The notes beneath the pieces are model-generated. The model was not told the DNA's origin and did not search any database. It saw only the letters and a program-made list of their open reading frames with translations. DNA of 14,453 nt from CAZTAR01 sp043813895 (lineage in GTDB: Bacteria > Planctomycetota > Phycisphaerae > UBA1845 > UTPLA1). Location of the stretch: positions 1 through 14,453 of the forward strand of contig JBDRKQ010000064.1 in assembly GCA_043813895.1 (NCBI GenBank), read 5' to 3'. The stretch's first letter is position 1, and each line of letters begins with the position of its first letter. Shown here piece by piece: positions 7,268 through 13,629 of this stretch. The position numbers and the translations under genes are program-made.

Positions 7268-7948
7268 ATGGCTCTCTTGTGCCACTTTTGCCGGACCCGA
7301 ACCTCTCGCGTCTTCCACGACGGGAGAAGACCCTTTTTCCACTGCCCGCGGTGCGATCTTATCGTAGTGCCCTCACCGTGGCACTTATCGCCGGATGCAC
7401 AAAGGCGCCGGTACGAGAAACACCGAAACACGCTCGAAGACATCGGCTACACCGACATGCTCGCCAGGCCGATCTCGCTCATCCGAGAGTACGCCCCGGA
7501 CGCCCGTCGCGTGCTTGATTACGGCTCCGGACCGGCGGAGATTCTCGTCGAGATGCTGAAGCAAGCGGATTACGACGCCGCCGGATACGATCCGATCTTC
7601 GCAAGTGTCACAAACCTGTCACTGCCATTCGATGCGGTAACGTGCATTGAGACGTTCGAGCACTTCGCCGCGCCTCATCGCGAGATCAGGCGGATCGCGG
7701 CTCTCATCCGACCAGGCGGCCTCCTCGTCGTACAGACTCTGTTTCACCCGGGCCCCGATCGGCTCGGAGATTGGTGGTATGTTCGCGACCCCACGCACGT
7801 GGCCTTCTACTCACACAGCACGCTGGATTGGATCTGCCAGGCCTTCGGGCTGACAAGCCTGTATCGGGATGACAAGAACCTCGCCGTTTTCCGGCAGAAC
7901 AAACACGCGCCGTCGATTTCGAGCCGTGAAACAAAGATTTTCACGTGA
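7268..7948 (+). CDS. Zinc-ribbon class I SAM-dependent methyltransferase, substrate unknown
   Basis: This 226-residue protein starts with a zinc ribbon (Cys5-x-x-Cys8 and Cys26-x-x-Cys29) followed by a Rossmann-fold methyltransferase. Motif I is VLDYGSGPAE (82-91), the acidic end of strand 2 is Asp108 (GYDP), and FDAVTCIETFEHF (121-133) is the motif after the SAM site. RPGGLLVVQT (148-157) forms the next strand. The segment WWYVRDPTHVAFYS (169-182) is characteristic of a bacterial family of similar length usually annotated only as a SAM methyltransferase. ATG 7268 is preferred because AAGGA precedes it, with rather short spacing, and the ribbon starts at residue 5; an open stretch back to 7082 looks non-coding. 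It is divergent from nrdJ and not obviously in an operon. The fold is sure; the target is not known. Confidence 0.82.
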   Translation: MALLCHFCRTRTSRVFHDGRRPFFHCPRCDLIVVPSPWHLSPDAQRRRYEKHRNTLEDIGYTDMLARPISLIREYAPDARRVLDYGSGPAEILVEMLKQADYDAAGYDPIFASVTNLSLPFDAVTCIETFEHFAAPHREIRRIAALIRPGGLLVVQTLFHPGPDRLGDWWYVRDPTHVAFYSHSTLDWICQAFGLTSLYRDDKNLAVFRQNKHAPSISSRETKIFT

Positions 7949-7952
7949 ACGT

Positions 7953-7989
7953 CATCGGTGTGACATGGATTGACCATCCAAGGCCGATG
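7953..7989 (+). terminator. Hairpin just after the methyltransferase stop codon
   Basis: CATCGG (7953-7958) pairs with CCGATG (7984-7989), and inside it ATGG (7965-7968) pairs with CCAT (7974-7977). The structure starts four bases after the TGA. It lacks a T-run, so termination here would be weak or factor-dependent. Confidence 0.25.
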
Positions 7990-8079
7990 ATGGCCGTGTG
8001 AGGGCGGGTTTTGTGCCCCTGAATCGAGCGCGGTCCGCGGCAGGACAAGGCCCTGAGCGTGCTTTCCAGTGCTGGTTTG

Positions 8080-8103
8080 CTGGTTTTGTCTCAGGAAAAC
8101 CAG
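8080..8103. promoter_or_regulatory. Perfect 8-bp inverted repeat before the small membrane gene
   Basis: CTGGTTTT (8080-8087) and AAAACCAG (8096-8103) flank an 8-base loop about 50 bases before the ATG at 8156. A direct GCTGGTTT word (8071-8078) precedes it. It could be an operator or a leader hairpin for the small gene. I see no convincing -10/-35 pair in 7990-8155. Confidence 0.3.
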
Positions 8104-8155
8104 GCTTTGCGTGCCGATATCAGGGGCAGGTCGAGTCTCAAAAGGGGACAGGACC

Positions 8156-8311
8156 ATGGCAGGACACGCCCCCGAATTCCTATCACCCGGCAAGCGGCTG
8201 CAACGATGGCTCGATGAATCTTCCGACGTCCGCCTGTCTGTCTACATGCTCATCACGGCCGCCGTGATCGGCCTGCTGCTTTTGGTACTTGATCGCAGCA
8301 TTCTGCCGTAA
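8156..8311 (+). CDS. Small single-span membrane protein, 51 residues, unknown function
   Basis: The protein has a charged N-terminal half (KRLQRWLDESSDVR, 13-26) and one hydrophobic helix at about 29-46, ending LDRSILP. That fits a small inner-membrane protein with its N-terminus probably in the cytoplasm. AAAGGGG and AGGA precede the ATG at 8156, giving a plausible ribosome binding site. In-frame sequence upstream to 8069 is cysteine-rich and unlike coding sequence, so I reject the longer start. I do not recognise a family. It stands alone between the methyltransferase and the convergent cysteine desulfurase, 74 bases from the latter's stop. The membrane helix and ribosome site argue that it is real, but short frames arise by chance in high-GC DNA. 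Confidence 0.55.
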   Translation: MAGHAPEFLSPGKRLQRWLDESSDVRLSVYMLITAAVIGLLLLVLDRSILP

Positions 8312-8353
8312 GACACTCCGCCAGCGCATCTGTCGCCTCCCTTCCCCCGTCGA

Positions 8354-8384
8354 TTCATCGCATGTCTACGCACACAGCGATGGA
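8354..8384. terminator. Possible bidirectional terminator hairpin between convergent genes
   Basis: TTCATCGC (8354-8361) pairs with GCGATGGA (8377-8384), one pair being a wobble, around a 15-base loop. It lies between the convergent stops at 8311 and 8386. No T-run is seen on either strand, so the call rests on position and stem only. Confidence 0.3.
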
Positions 8385-8385
8385 T

Positions 8386-9534
8386 TCATGGCACGCCCAG
8401 GGAGGCGAGCCTTCGGACAACGCCCGTGACGATGGCGGCGGCGCGATCGACCTCTGCTTCTGTCGTTTCGCGAGACAGGCTGAAGCGAACTGCGCCGTGG
8501 GCAATGCGCTGGTCAACGTTCATCGCTGCAACTACGTGCGAGGGCTCCATTGCACCGCTGCTGCACGCGGAACCACTCGATGCGGACACACCCCTCTCGC
8601 TCAGCAAGATGAGAATCGCTTCGGCGGAGAGCCTCTCAAAACCGATGCAGGTCGTGTTCGCGATTCGCATGGATCGGTCGCCGATGACGTGTGCGAAGGT
8701 CACGCCTTGCAGGAGCTGCGCTTCGAGCCGATCGCGGAGTGCCGCGACTTCGGCGGCGCAATTCAGAAGCGACGCCGCGGCGAGTTCAGCGGCCTTCCCG
8801 AATCCGACGATGGCGGCGACGTTCTCCGTTCCCGGGCGAATGCCACGCTCCTGGCTTCCGCCGACGAGTTGACTCCTCAGCCGAATGCGCGGGCCGACGT
8901 AGAGGGCGCCGACGCCCTTGGGGCCGTGCATCTTGTGTGACGAGAGGGTCAAGAGGCCGACCCCGAGCGCCTTGACCTCGACCGCGATCTTGCCTACGGC
9001 CTGCACGGCATCGACGTGAAGCGGCACGCCCCGCGCGGCGGCGAGTTGCGAAACTCGCTCGATCGGAAAGACGACTCCGGTTTCGTTGTTGGCGTACATC
9101 ACGCTCGCGATCGCGGTGTCATCATCGATCGCCTGCTCGAACTCCGCCAGGTCGAGATGCCCCTGCGAATCGACGCCCACGAACGTAACGCGGAAACCCT
9201 GCTGCACGAGTCGTTCACACAGCCTGAGGACCGCAACATGTTCGACCGCCGTCGTCACGATGTGTCGCTTCGTGGGATGCGCCGCCAGCGTTCCCAGTAT
9301 CGCGAGGTTTGCGGATTCGGTGCCGCCGCTGGTGAAGATGATTTCGCGCGGCTTGGCGGCAATCAGGTCGGCGACCTGTTCGCGGGCGTTTTCGATCGCA
9401 TGACGCGCCGCTTGTCCCTCGCGATGCAAGCTGGAGGGGTTGCCGTATTGGAGCCGCCAGAAAGGCTGCATGGCCGCGACGGCCCCTTCGGCCACGCGGG
9501 TCGTCGCATTGTTGTCGAGGTAGATAAGGTCCAT
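8386..9534 (-). CDS. Cysteine desulfurase (NifS/IscS family, group I)
   Basis: This PLP enzyme takes sulfur from L-cysteine as a persulfide for Fe-S clusters and thiolated tRNAs. The 382-residue length is standard. It opens with IYLDNNATT (4-12). His99 (VEHV) stacks on PLP, and Asp175 (HVDAVQ) with Gln178 contacts the pyridine. Lys201 in SSHKMHGPKG forms the Schiff base. Cys324 in SSGSACSSG is the persulfide cysteine. These lie within a residue or two of A. vinelandii NifS (Lys202, Cys325), and the long active-site loop marks the IscS/NifS class rather than SufS. No iscU, nifU or mnmA is adjacent, so I do not choose between nifS and iscS, nor between Fe-S and tRNA roles. ATG 9534 has no Shine-Dalgarno sequence, only a -10 box 8 bases away. 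It diverges from the sua5 fusion gene. Confidence 0.95.
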   Translation of the reverse strand: MDLIYLDNNATTRVAEGAVAAMQPFWRLQYGNPSSLHREGQAARHAIENAREQVADLIAAKPREIIFTSGGTESANLAILGTLAAHPTKRHIVTTAVEHVAVLRLCERLVQQGFRVTFVGVDSQGHLDLAEFEQAIDDDTAIASVMYANNETGVVFPIERVSQLAAARGVPLHVDAVQAVGKIAVEVKALGVGLLTLSSHKMHGPKGVGALYVGPRIRLRSQLVGGSQERGIRPGTENVAAIVGFGKAAELAAASLLNCAAEVAALRDRLEAQLLQGVTFAHVIGDRSMRIANTTCIGFERLSAEAILILLSERGVSASSGSACSSGAMEPSHVVAAMNVDQRIAHGAVRFSLSRETTEAEVDRAAAIVTGVVRRLASLGVP

Positions 9535-9541
9535 CGGTGGA

Positions 9542-9550
9542 ATTATAGCA
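9542..9550 (-). promoter_or_regulatory. Extended -10 promoter of the cysteine desulfurase; probably a leaderless mRNA
   Basis: On the minus strand TGCTATAAT (9550-9542) is a perfect extended -10 (TG, one base, TATAAT). Seven bases later comes the start ATG (9534). Transcription normally begins 6-7 bases after the -10, so the message would start at or one base before the A of ATG. There is no -35 match and no ribosome binding site, both consistent with an extended -10 promoter and leaderless translation. Confidence 0.65.
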
Positions 9551-9600
9551 CGCGACTATCCGATCCATTGCGGCATCCCGCGCCGACACCGCCTACCACC

Positions 9601-9629
9601 TTGACACTTCACCGGCCCACTTCCATAAT
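9601..9629 (+). promoter_or_regulatory. Sigma-70 promoter of the sua5-phosphatase/rpiB operon
   Basis: TTGACA (9601-9606) and CATAAT (9624-9629) are separated by exactly 17 bases, a near-consensus promoter. Transcription would start near 9636, giving a leader of about 14 bases. The ribosome site GGGAG (9635-9639) would then lie at the very 5' end. It is back to back with the desulfurase promoter in a 115-base region. Confidence 0.75.
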
Positions 9630-9649
9630 CCGTTGGGAGTGAACCTTCC

Positions 9650-10774
9650 ATGAGCACCGAGATCATCCCGATCGACGCAGAATCGCCCGCAGAAGCCCAG
9701 ATTCAGCACGCCGCGGAATCTCTCGCCGCCGGTGCGTTGGTCGCCTTCCCTACTGAGACTGTGTATGGCTTGGCCGTAAGCGCGGCCGATCCGGACGGGG
9801 TGGCAAGACTGATTGCCGCCAAGGGGCGGACCGTTCGACAACCGTTTACGGTTCATGTCGGTCGCAGGTGTGATGCGGAGGCATTCGTCCCTGACCCGCC
9901 GCCGCTGGGACGCAGGATAATGAAGAAAGGTTGGCCGGGCCCTCTGACCGTGATCTTTCAGGTCGAGGAGCCCGCGCGGGCCGCAGTGTATGAGAAGCTG
10001 TGCAGCCAAGGGGCTGAGGCGATTTACGCCGACAAGAGCGTTGGAATCCGGTGCCCCGACCATGCTGTTGCGGCAGCGCTGCTCACGCGCGCCGGCGTGC
10101 CGGTCATCGCTTCAAGCGCCAATCCCGCGGGAACGCCCCCACCGACAGACGCGGACGGCATTCGCACGTCGCTTCACGACGAGGTCGACATTCTGCTCGA
10201 CGCAGGGCCGACGCGATACAAGAAGGGGTCAACGATTGTCTCCCTTAACGGGACGGGATACAAGATTCTCCGCGCCGGCGTTCTTGATGAACGCATGGTC
10301 CAGAAGCTGGCAACCGTGAGTATCCTATTTGTCTGTACGGGAAACACCTGCCGGTCGCCGATGGCGGAGGGCTTTTGCAGGCAGATGCTCGCCGAGCGCA
10401 TTGGGTGTCGCGTGGCGGAGTTGCCCGCGCGAGGAATCCGCGTGGGTTCGGCTGGGACGTTCGGACTGCGCGGAGGCCGGGCCTCGCAAGAGGCGATCGA
10501 GGTGTGCCTGCGCGAAGGGATCGACATCTCATCGCACCGTTCCCGTGGGCTGGAGGTCGAACTCATACATCCGGCTGACTATGTTTTCACCATGGCGGCC
10601 CATCATCGAGACGTCGTGTGTTCGTTGTCGCCGGAGGACGCGGACAGGGTGGCCCGTCTGATCCCGGACGAAGACATCGGGGACCCGATCGGAGGAACCG
10701 TGGATGACTATCAGCGCGTCGCCGAGAAGATCAAACAGGCGCTGGAGAATCGCCTCAGCGAGGTGGCATTATGA
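9650..10774 (+). CDS. Fusion: L-threonylcarbamoyladenylate synthase (Sua5/TsaC) + low-molecular-weight phosphatase of YwlE type
   Basis: This 374-residue protein has two enzymes in one chain. Residues 10-210 are a Sua5/YrdC domain, which makes threonylcarbamoyl-AMP from threonine, bicarbonate and ATP for the tRNA t6A modification. Visible motifs are PTETVYGL (34-41), KGR (58-60), FTVHV (66-70), WPGPLT (95-100), SSANPAG (155-161) and STIV (194-197). Residues 223-368 are a low-molecular-weight phosphatase with P-loop CTGNTCRS (Cys229, Arg235) and general acid Asp345 in DPIGG. Thr233 sits where YwlE has Thr11, the residue reported to favour phosphoarginine over phosphotyrosine; tyrosine phosphatases usually have Ile there. 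The joint (about 211-222) has no stop or frameshift, and no good internal ribosome site precedes ATG 10295. GGGAG lies 10 bases before ATG 9650. The gene overlaps rpiB by 4 bases. The arginine specificity is inferred. Confidence 0.92.
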   Translation: MSTEIIPIDAESPAEAQIQHAAESLAAGALVAFPTETVYGLAVSAADPDGVARLIAAKGRTVRQPFTVHVGRRCDAEAFVPDPPPLGRRIMKKGWPGPLTVIFQVEEPARAAVYEKLCSQGAEAIYADKSVGIRCPDHAVAAALLTRAGVPVIASSANPAGTPPPTDADGIRTSLHDEVDILLDAGPTRYKKGSTIVSLNGTGYKILRAGVLDERMVQKLATVSILFVCTGNTCRSPMAEGFCRQMLAERIGCRVAELPARGIRVGSAGTFGLRGGRASQEAIEVCLREGIDISSHRSRGLEVELIHPADYVFTMAAHHRDVVCSLSPEDADRVARLIPDEDIGDPIGGTVDDYQRVAEKIKQALENRLSEVAL

Positions 10775-11241
10775 GAATCGCAGTGGGAGCCGATCATCGG
10801 GGTTACAGGGCCAAGACGCAGATCAAGGCCGTTCTGGACGAGTTGAACATGGAAGCGGTCGATTTCGGAACCGACTCGACGAAATCAATGGACTATCCCG
10901 ACCCGGCCGGTGCCGCGGCCACTGCAGTCCGCGACAAGGAGTGCGACCTTGGCATTCTCTTCTGCGGTACAGGCATCGGCATGTCCATCACGGCGAACAA
11001 GGTCCACGGCATCCGCGCTGCCGTTTGTCACGACGAGTTGACGGCGGAAATGGCCCGCCGACACAACAACGCGAACATCCTCTGTCTTCCGGCCGATCTT
11101 GTGGGAGATGCCCTGATGCGCCGCATCGTACAGGTGTATCTGCGGACTTCCTACGAAGGGGGCAGGCACCAGCGGCGTATCGAGAAGATCACCGCGATCG
11201 AGAACGCGCAGTGTTCATATCGGTCGCCGAAGGAGGAGTAA
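10771..11241 (+). CDS. rpiB: Ribose-5-phosphate isomerase B
   Basis: The enzyme interconverts ribose 5-phosphate and ribulose 5-phosphate in the pentose phosphate pathway. The 156-residue protein is of normal family size. It has the N-terminal GADHRGY (6-12), the catalytic Cys65 in CGTGIGMS (65-72), NKVHGIRAAV (76-85) and HNNANILCLPA (98-108 region, His98). It also has the C-terminal EGGRHQRRIEKI typical of RpiB/LacAB. The ATG overlaps the preceding stop as ATGA, with GAGGTGG 4 bases upstream inside the fusion gene, so translation is coupled. In B. subtilis the corresponding genes ywlC-ywlE-ywlF are also neighbours. The last residues (SPKEE) are encoded by AAGGAGGAG, a good ribosome site with no start codon after it. 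Confidence 0.95.
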   Translation: MRIAVGADHRGYRAKTQIKAVLDELNMEAVDFGTDSTKSMDYPDPAGAAATAVRDKECDLGILFCGTGIGMSITANKVHGIRAAVCHDELTAEMARRHNNANILCLPADLVGDALMRRIVQVYLRTSYEGGRHQRRIEKITAIENAQCSYRSPKEE

Positions 11242-11263
11242 CGGGAGCCCGCGCTGGAGTCGC

Positions 11264-11347
11264 ATCAGAGCCCCGAGCGCAAGCGAGTGGGTCGCACGGG
11301 CAGGCTGCTACTCTGCGGACCCGCTCGCTTGCGCTCGGGGCTCTGAT
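11264..11347. repeat. Long palindromic repeat C between rpiB and lutC
   Basis: The 30-base left arm (11264-11293, beginning ATCAGAGCCCCGAGCGCAAG) and right arm (11318-11347) are inverted copies matching at 29 of 30 positions, with a 24-base loop. The core GAGCGCAAGCGAG is itself partly symmetric. The loop contains CACGGGCAG (11295-11303), a 9-mer also present in repeat A (1310-1318), and TGCTACTCT (11306-11314), which recurs just outside the right arm (11358-11366). It lies between convergent genes and probably also acts as a two-way transcription barrier. It looks like a dispersed REP-type element, but only one copy is visible here. Confidence 0.8.
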
Positions 11348-11364
11348 TGCAGATCCGTGCTACT

Positions 11365-11997
11365 CTACGCTTCGATTCGCCCGCGCAGAGCGGTCCATTC
11401 GATTGGTGTCTCAGAAAGAACCACGCAGATTCGGCGAGGCCCGTGCGCGGGAACGACGAGGAGCTTCTCGATGTCCGCGGTTCGGCTACAGCCGGTGATG
11501 CAGACCAGGTTCGTCAGGGCGGGGCGGCTGGCCCCTGGGGGCGCAAGGCCCTCATAGAACTTCAGCAGGTCGGGTACGAGTTGGCTCGTATCGGCCACGA
11601 CGATGTGCAGATCAACCAGGAGCGACGAGTAGCCGTGCGATGCCGTCGGTAGCTCGAGGATGACCGAGCCTGTCGCGGCGACCAGGGCCTTCGCAGGCGT
11701 GATACCGATGGCGTAATCCCGTTTCCGCAGCGACTCCGGCGGGGCACCATACCGAATGATCTTCGCCTTCGGAGTCCCCTCACACATCGCCGCGACGGCC
11801 TCCACCGCACGATCCGAATCAGCAACCCGAACGACGGCGGGCTCGTCGTCACCCGGCGCGCGAAGGGCGTTGAGACGCTCCTCGAACACGGTCGCGAGAT
11901 CCGCTGGCACAGGCGGCGCGGCGACCGGCGAAGGATAATCAACCGGATCGAGTGCGCGCGTGATGCGGGCAATGTTGTCAATCTTTCCTTGCAGCAC
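11365..11997 (-). CDS. lutC: LUD-domain protein LutC (lactate utilization, YkgG-like)
   Basis: This protein of about 210 residues belongs to the LutC/YkgG LUD family, which works with LutA and LutB in oxidising L-lactate to pyruvate. Family features are GITPAKALVAATGSVILELP (about 96-115) and, near the end, ITGCSRTADIEKLLVVPAHG, where the family usually has SRTADIE followed by GVHGP. The start is uncertain. I choose GTG 11997, which overlaps the end of lutB by 20 bases with purine-rich GGTGGAAGCGG just before it. A TTG at 12036 would add 13 residues and a 59-base overlap. The overlap means translation is coupled to lutB. Its C-terminus converges on rpiB across repeat C. Family assignment is good; the exact substrate in this organism is not shown. 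Confidence 0.87.
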   Translation of the reverse strand: MLQGKIDNIARITRALDPVDYPSPVAAPPVPADLATVFEERLNALRAPGDDEPAVVRVADSDRAVEAVAAMCEGTPKAKIIRYGAPPESLRKRDYAIGITPAKALVAATGSVILELPTASHGYSSLLVDLHIVVADTSQLVPDLLKFYEGLAPPGASRPALTNLVCITGCSRTADIEKLLVVPAHGPRRICVVLSETPIEWTALRGRIEA

Positions 11998-13417
11998 GGT
12001 TCCGCTTCCACCAACTCGCAAATGTCTGATCCGCAATCAGGGGCAACTCGCGTGTCGCCCGCCAATCCCGGCCGGGCCCGAGGAGGCCGGCAGTCGCTTC
12101 GATCCAACCGGCAGGCGGGCGGAGATGCCGGTACACCTCGGGATGCCCCATCAACCAGGCCCAGGCGCCAAACGCCATCGCCTCGCTTCGAGGTCGCCCC
12201 TCCTGCTCGACGATCCGGTCTCGCCATTGCAGCAGCCGTTCGTGAAGCGGAATGGCCACCGGGCAGCTTTCCGAACACGCCCCGCATAAGCTGCTGGCGA
12301 ACGGAAGTTGGCGATACCGAGCTTCGGATCGCAGATGCGGCGTCAGCACGGCGCCGATCGGACCGGGATAGACCGACTCGTAGCCGTGGCCGGAAACGTG
12401 GCGATAAACCGGGCAGACATTCATGCAGGCGCCGCAACGAATGCAGGTCAACAAGTCGTAGTGTTGCTTATCCGCAAGCAGACGGCTCCGGCCATTATCC
12501 AGCAGGATGATGTGCAGCTTGCCATAAGGGCGGTGGATCAGCGAGACATACGCCGACTGCCGCTGCCCTGTCGCGGCAACCGGCAGGAGCGAAAGGAAGG
12601 TGCCCAGGTCGGCGAGTTTGGGGATCAACTTCTCGATGCCGACAATGGCGACGTGGATGTCGGGCAGAGTCGTGGATAGCCGAATGTTCGCCTCGTTCTC
12701 GACCAGGACCAACGAGCCCGATTCGGCAACCGCGAAGTTCGCGCCGCTGATGCCCATGCCCGCGGTCATGAACTTCCGGCGGAGCCAGCTCCGCGCGCGT
12801 GCGACCATCTCCGCGGCCGCCGCGATGCGCTCCACATGCTCGCCGGGATCAGAAGCTCCCGACCTCGGTCTTTCCACCAAAACACGCGGCACCGCTCCGA
12901 TCACGCCCTTTGCCTTCATCAGCCGCGCGATCTCTTCCATCGACCACTGAATGACGGGCGCAGTCACATGGCTGGGCATCTCGCCGGCAAGCTGGCAGAT
13001 CATCTCGCCCAGGTCGGTCTCGACGGGTTCTATTCCCGCCGCCAGCAGGGCCTTGTTGATCTCGACTTCCTCGCCGGTCATCGACTTCGCCTTCGTAACA
13101 CGGGCAACATCGTGGCGACGCGCTAGTTCCACAATGTAATCACACGCGTCGCGACCCGTGTCGGCCCAAGTGACCGTCGCACCGCCGGCTTCCGCCGCCT
13201 TGACGAACTGGTCGAGGTACTCATCAAGATGTGTCAGCGTGTGGAGCTTGACCTGTCGGGCCCGGCGGCGAAGGTCTTGCCACTGGGGCATGTCGCCCGC
13301 GAGCACGGCGTATTTGTCGAGCGACGTCTGTGTCGCGGCGTACAACTTATCCGCCAGATTAGCGTCTGCGACCTTCTCACGACTTGTCCGGGCAAACCAC
13401 CCTGTCTCAGGAGGCAT
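11978..13417 (-). CDS. lutB: Iron-sulfur LUD protein LutB (lactate utilization, YkgF-like)
   Basis: This 479-residue protein has an N-terminal LUD domain (about 60-300) and a C-terminal ferredoxin-like region. The iron-sulfur ligands are Cys325-x-x-Cys328-x-x-Cys331-xxx-Cys335-Pro and Cys378-x-x-Cys381-xxx-Cys385-Pro. The LUD part shows TKAKSMTGEEVEIN (108-121), GISGANFAVAESGS (222-235) and GIEKLIPKL (260-268), all typical of LutB. In B. subtilis and others LutB is the electron-carrying subunit of the LutABC lactate oxidase. ATG 13417 has AGGA about 8 bases upstream and gives the usual family length; the frame stays open to 13681, but that part overlaps the antiporter and lacks family features. 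It is translated with lutC. No lutA (CCG-domain subunit) precedes it, where it would normally be. Confidence 0.93.
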   Translation of the reverse strand: MPPETGWFARTSREKVADANLADKLYAATQTSLDKYAVLAGDMPQWQDLRRRARQVKLHTLTHLDEYLDQFVKAAEAGGATVTWADTGRDACDYIVELARRHDVARVTKAKSMTGEEVEINKALLAAGIEPVETDLGEMICQLAGEMPSHVTAPVIQWSMEEIARLMKAKGVIGAVPRVLVERPRSGASDPGEHVERIAAAAEMVARARSWLRRKFMTAGMGISGANFAVAESGSLVLVENEANIRLSTTLPDIHVAIVGIEKLIPKLADLGTFLSLLPVAATGQRQSAYVSLIHRPYGKLHIILLDNGRSRLLADKQHYDLLTCIRCGACMNVCPVYRHVSGHGYESVYPGPIGAVLTPHLRSEARYRQLPFASSLCGACSESCPVAIPLHERLLQWRDRIVEQEGRPRSEAMAFGAWAWLMGHPEVYRHLRPPAGWIEATAGLLGPGRDWRATRELPLIADQTFASWWKRNRAARKD

Positions 13418-13458
13418 CCCGGGAATCCTATGCGATTGCGAGCGGCTTTCCCATGCTC

Positions 13459-13495
13459 GTCCATCGCAGTTTGAGAAACTGCCCACATGATGGAC
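13459..13495. promoter_or_regulatory. Two-part inverted repeat between lutB and the antiporter gene
   Basis: GTCCATC (13459-13465) and GCAGTTT (13466-13472) are followed, after GAG, by AAACTGC (13476-13482). After six more bases comes GATGGAC (13489-13495). Both word pairs are perfect inverted repeats, making a 14-bp stem with one bulge. The inner GCAGTTT-GAG-AAACTGC is a 17-bp palindrome of the size of a dimeric repressor site. It lies 42 bases upstream of the lutB start in the divergent region 13418-13629, which is otherwise non-coding with only weak promoter-like words. An operator or a leader hairpin are both possible. Confidence 0.5.
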
Positions 13496-13629
13496 TATCC
13501 AACCTTCTGCCGAGTAGGCTGCAACGTGTCGCGTCGCGACCCCACTGCGAGAGGGTCTTGCGAAACTCGCCGGACAGGTTGTCGATCGTCCGGGCCGAGA
13601 GGAGAATGTAAGGAGAATTGAGGTGCTCC

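Noticed and set aside
10295..10774. Separate phosphatase gene starting inside the Sua5 fusion
   Set aside because: The frame is continuous and no ribosome binding site precedes the internal ATG at 10295 or the GTG at 10316, so one fused protein is the simpler reading.
11264..11347. Plain intrinsic terminator for rpiB
   Set aside because: The stem is far longer than a terminator and no T-run follows on either strand. It may stop transcription, but its form is that of a repeat element.
13597..13611. Start-stop mini-ORF (AGGAG followed by ATG TAA) before the antiporter
   Set aside because: The ribosome site is only a base or two from the ATG, too close to work well, and such words are expected by chance in purine-rich leaders.
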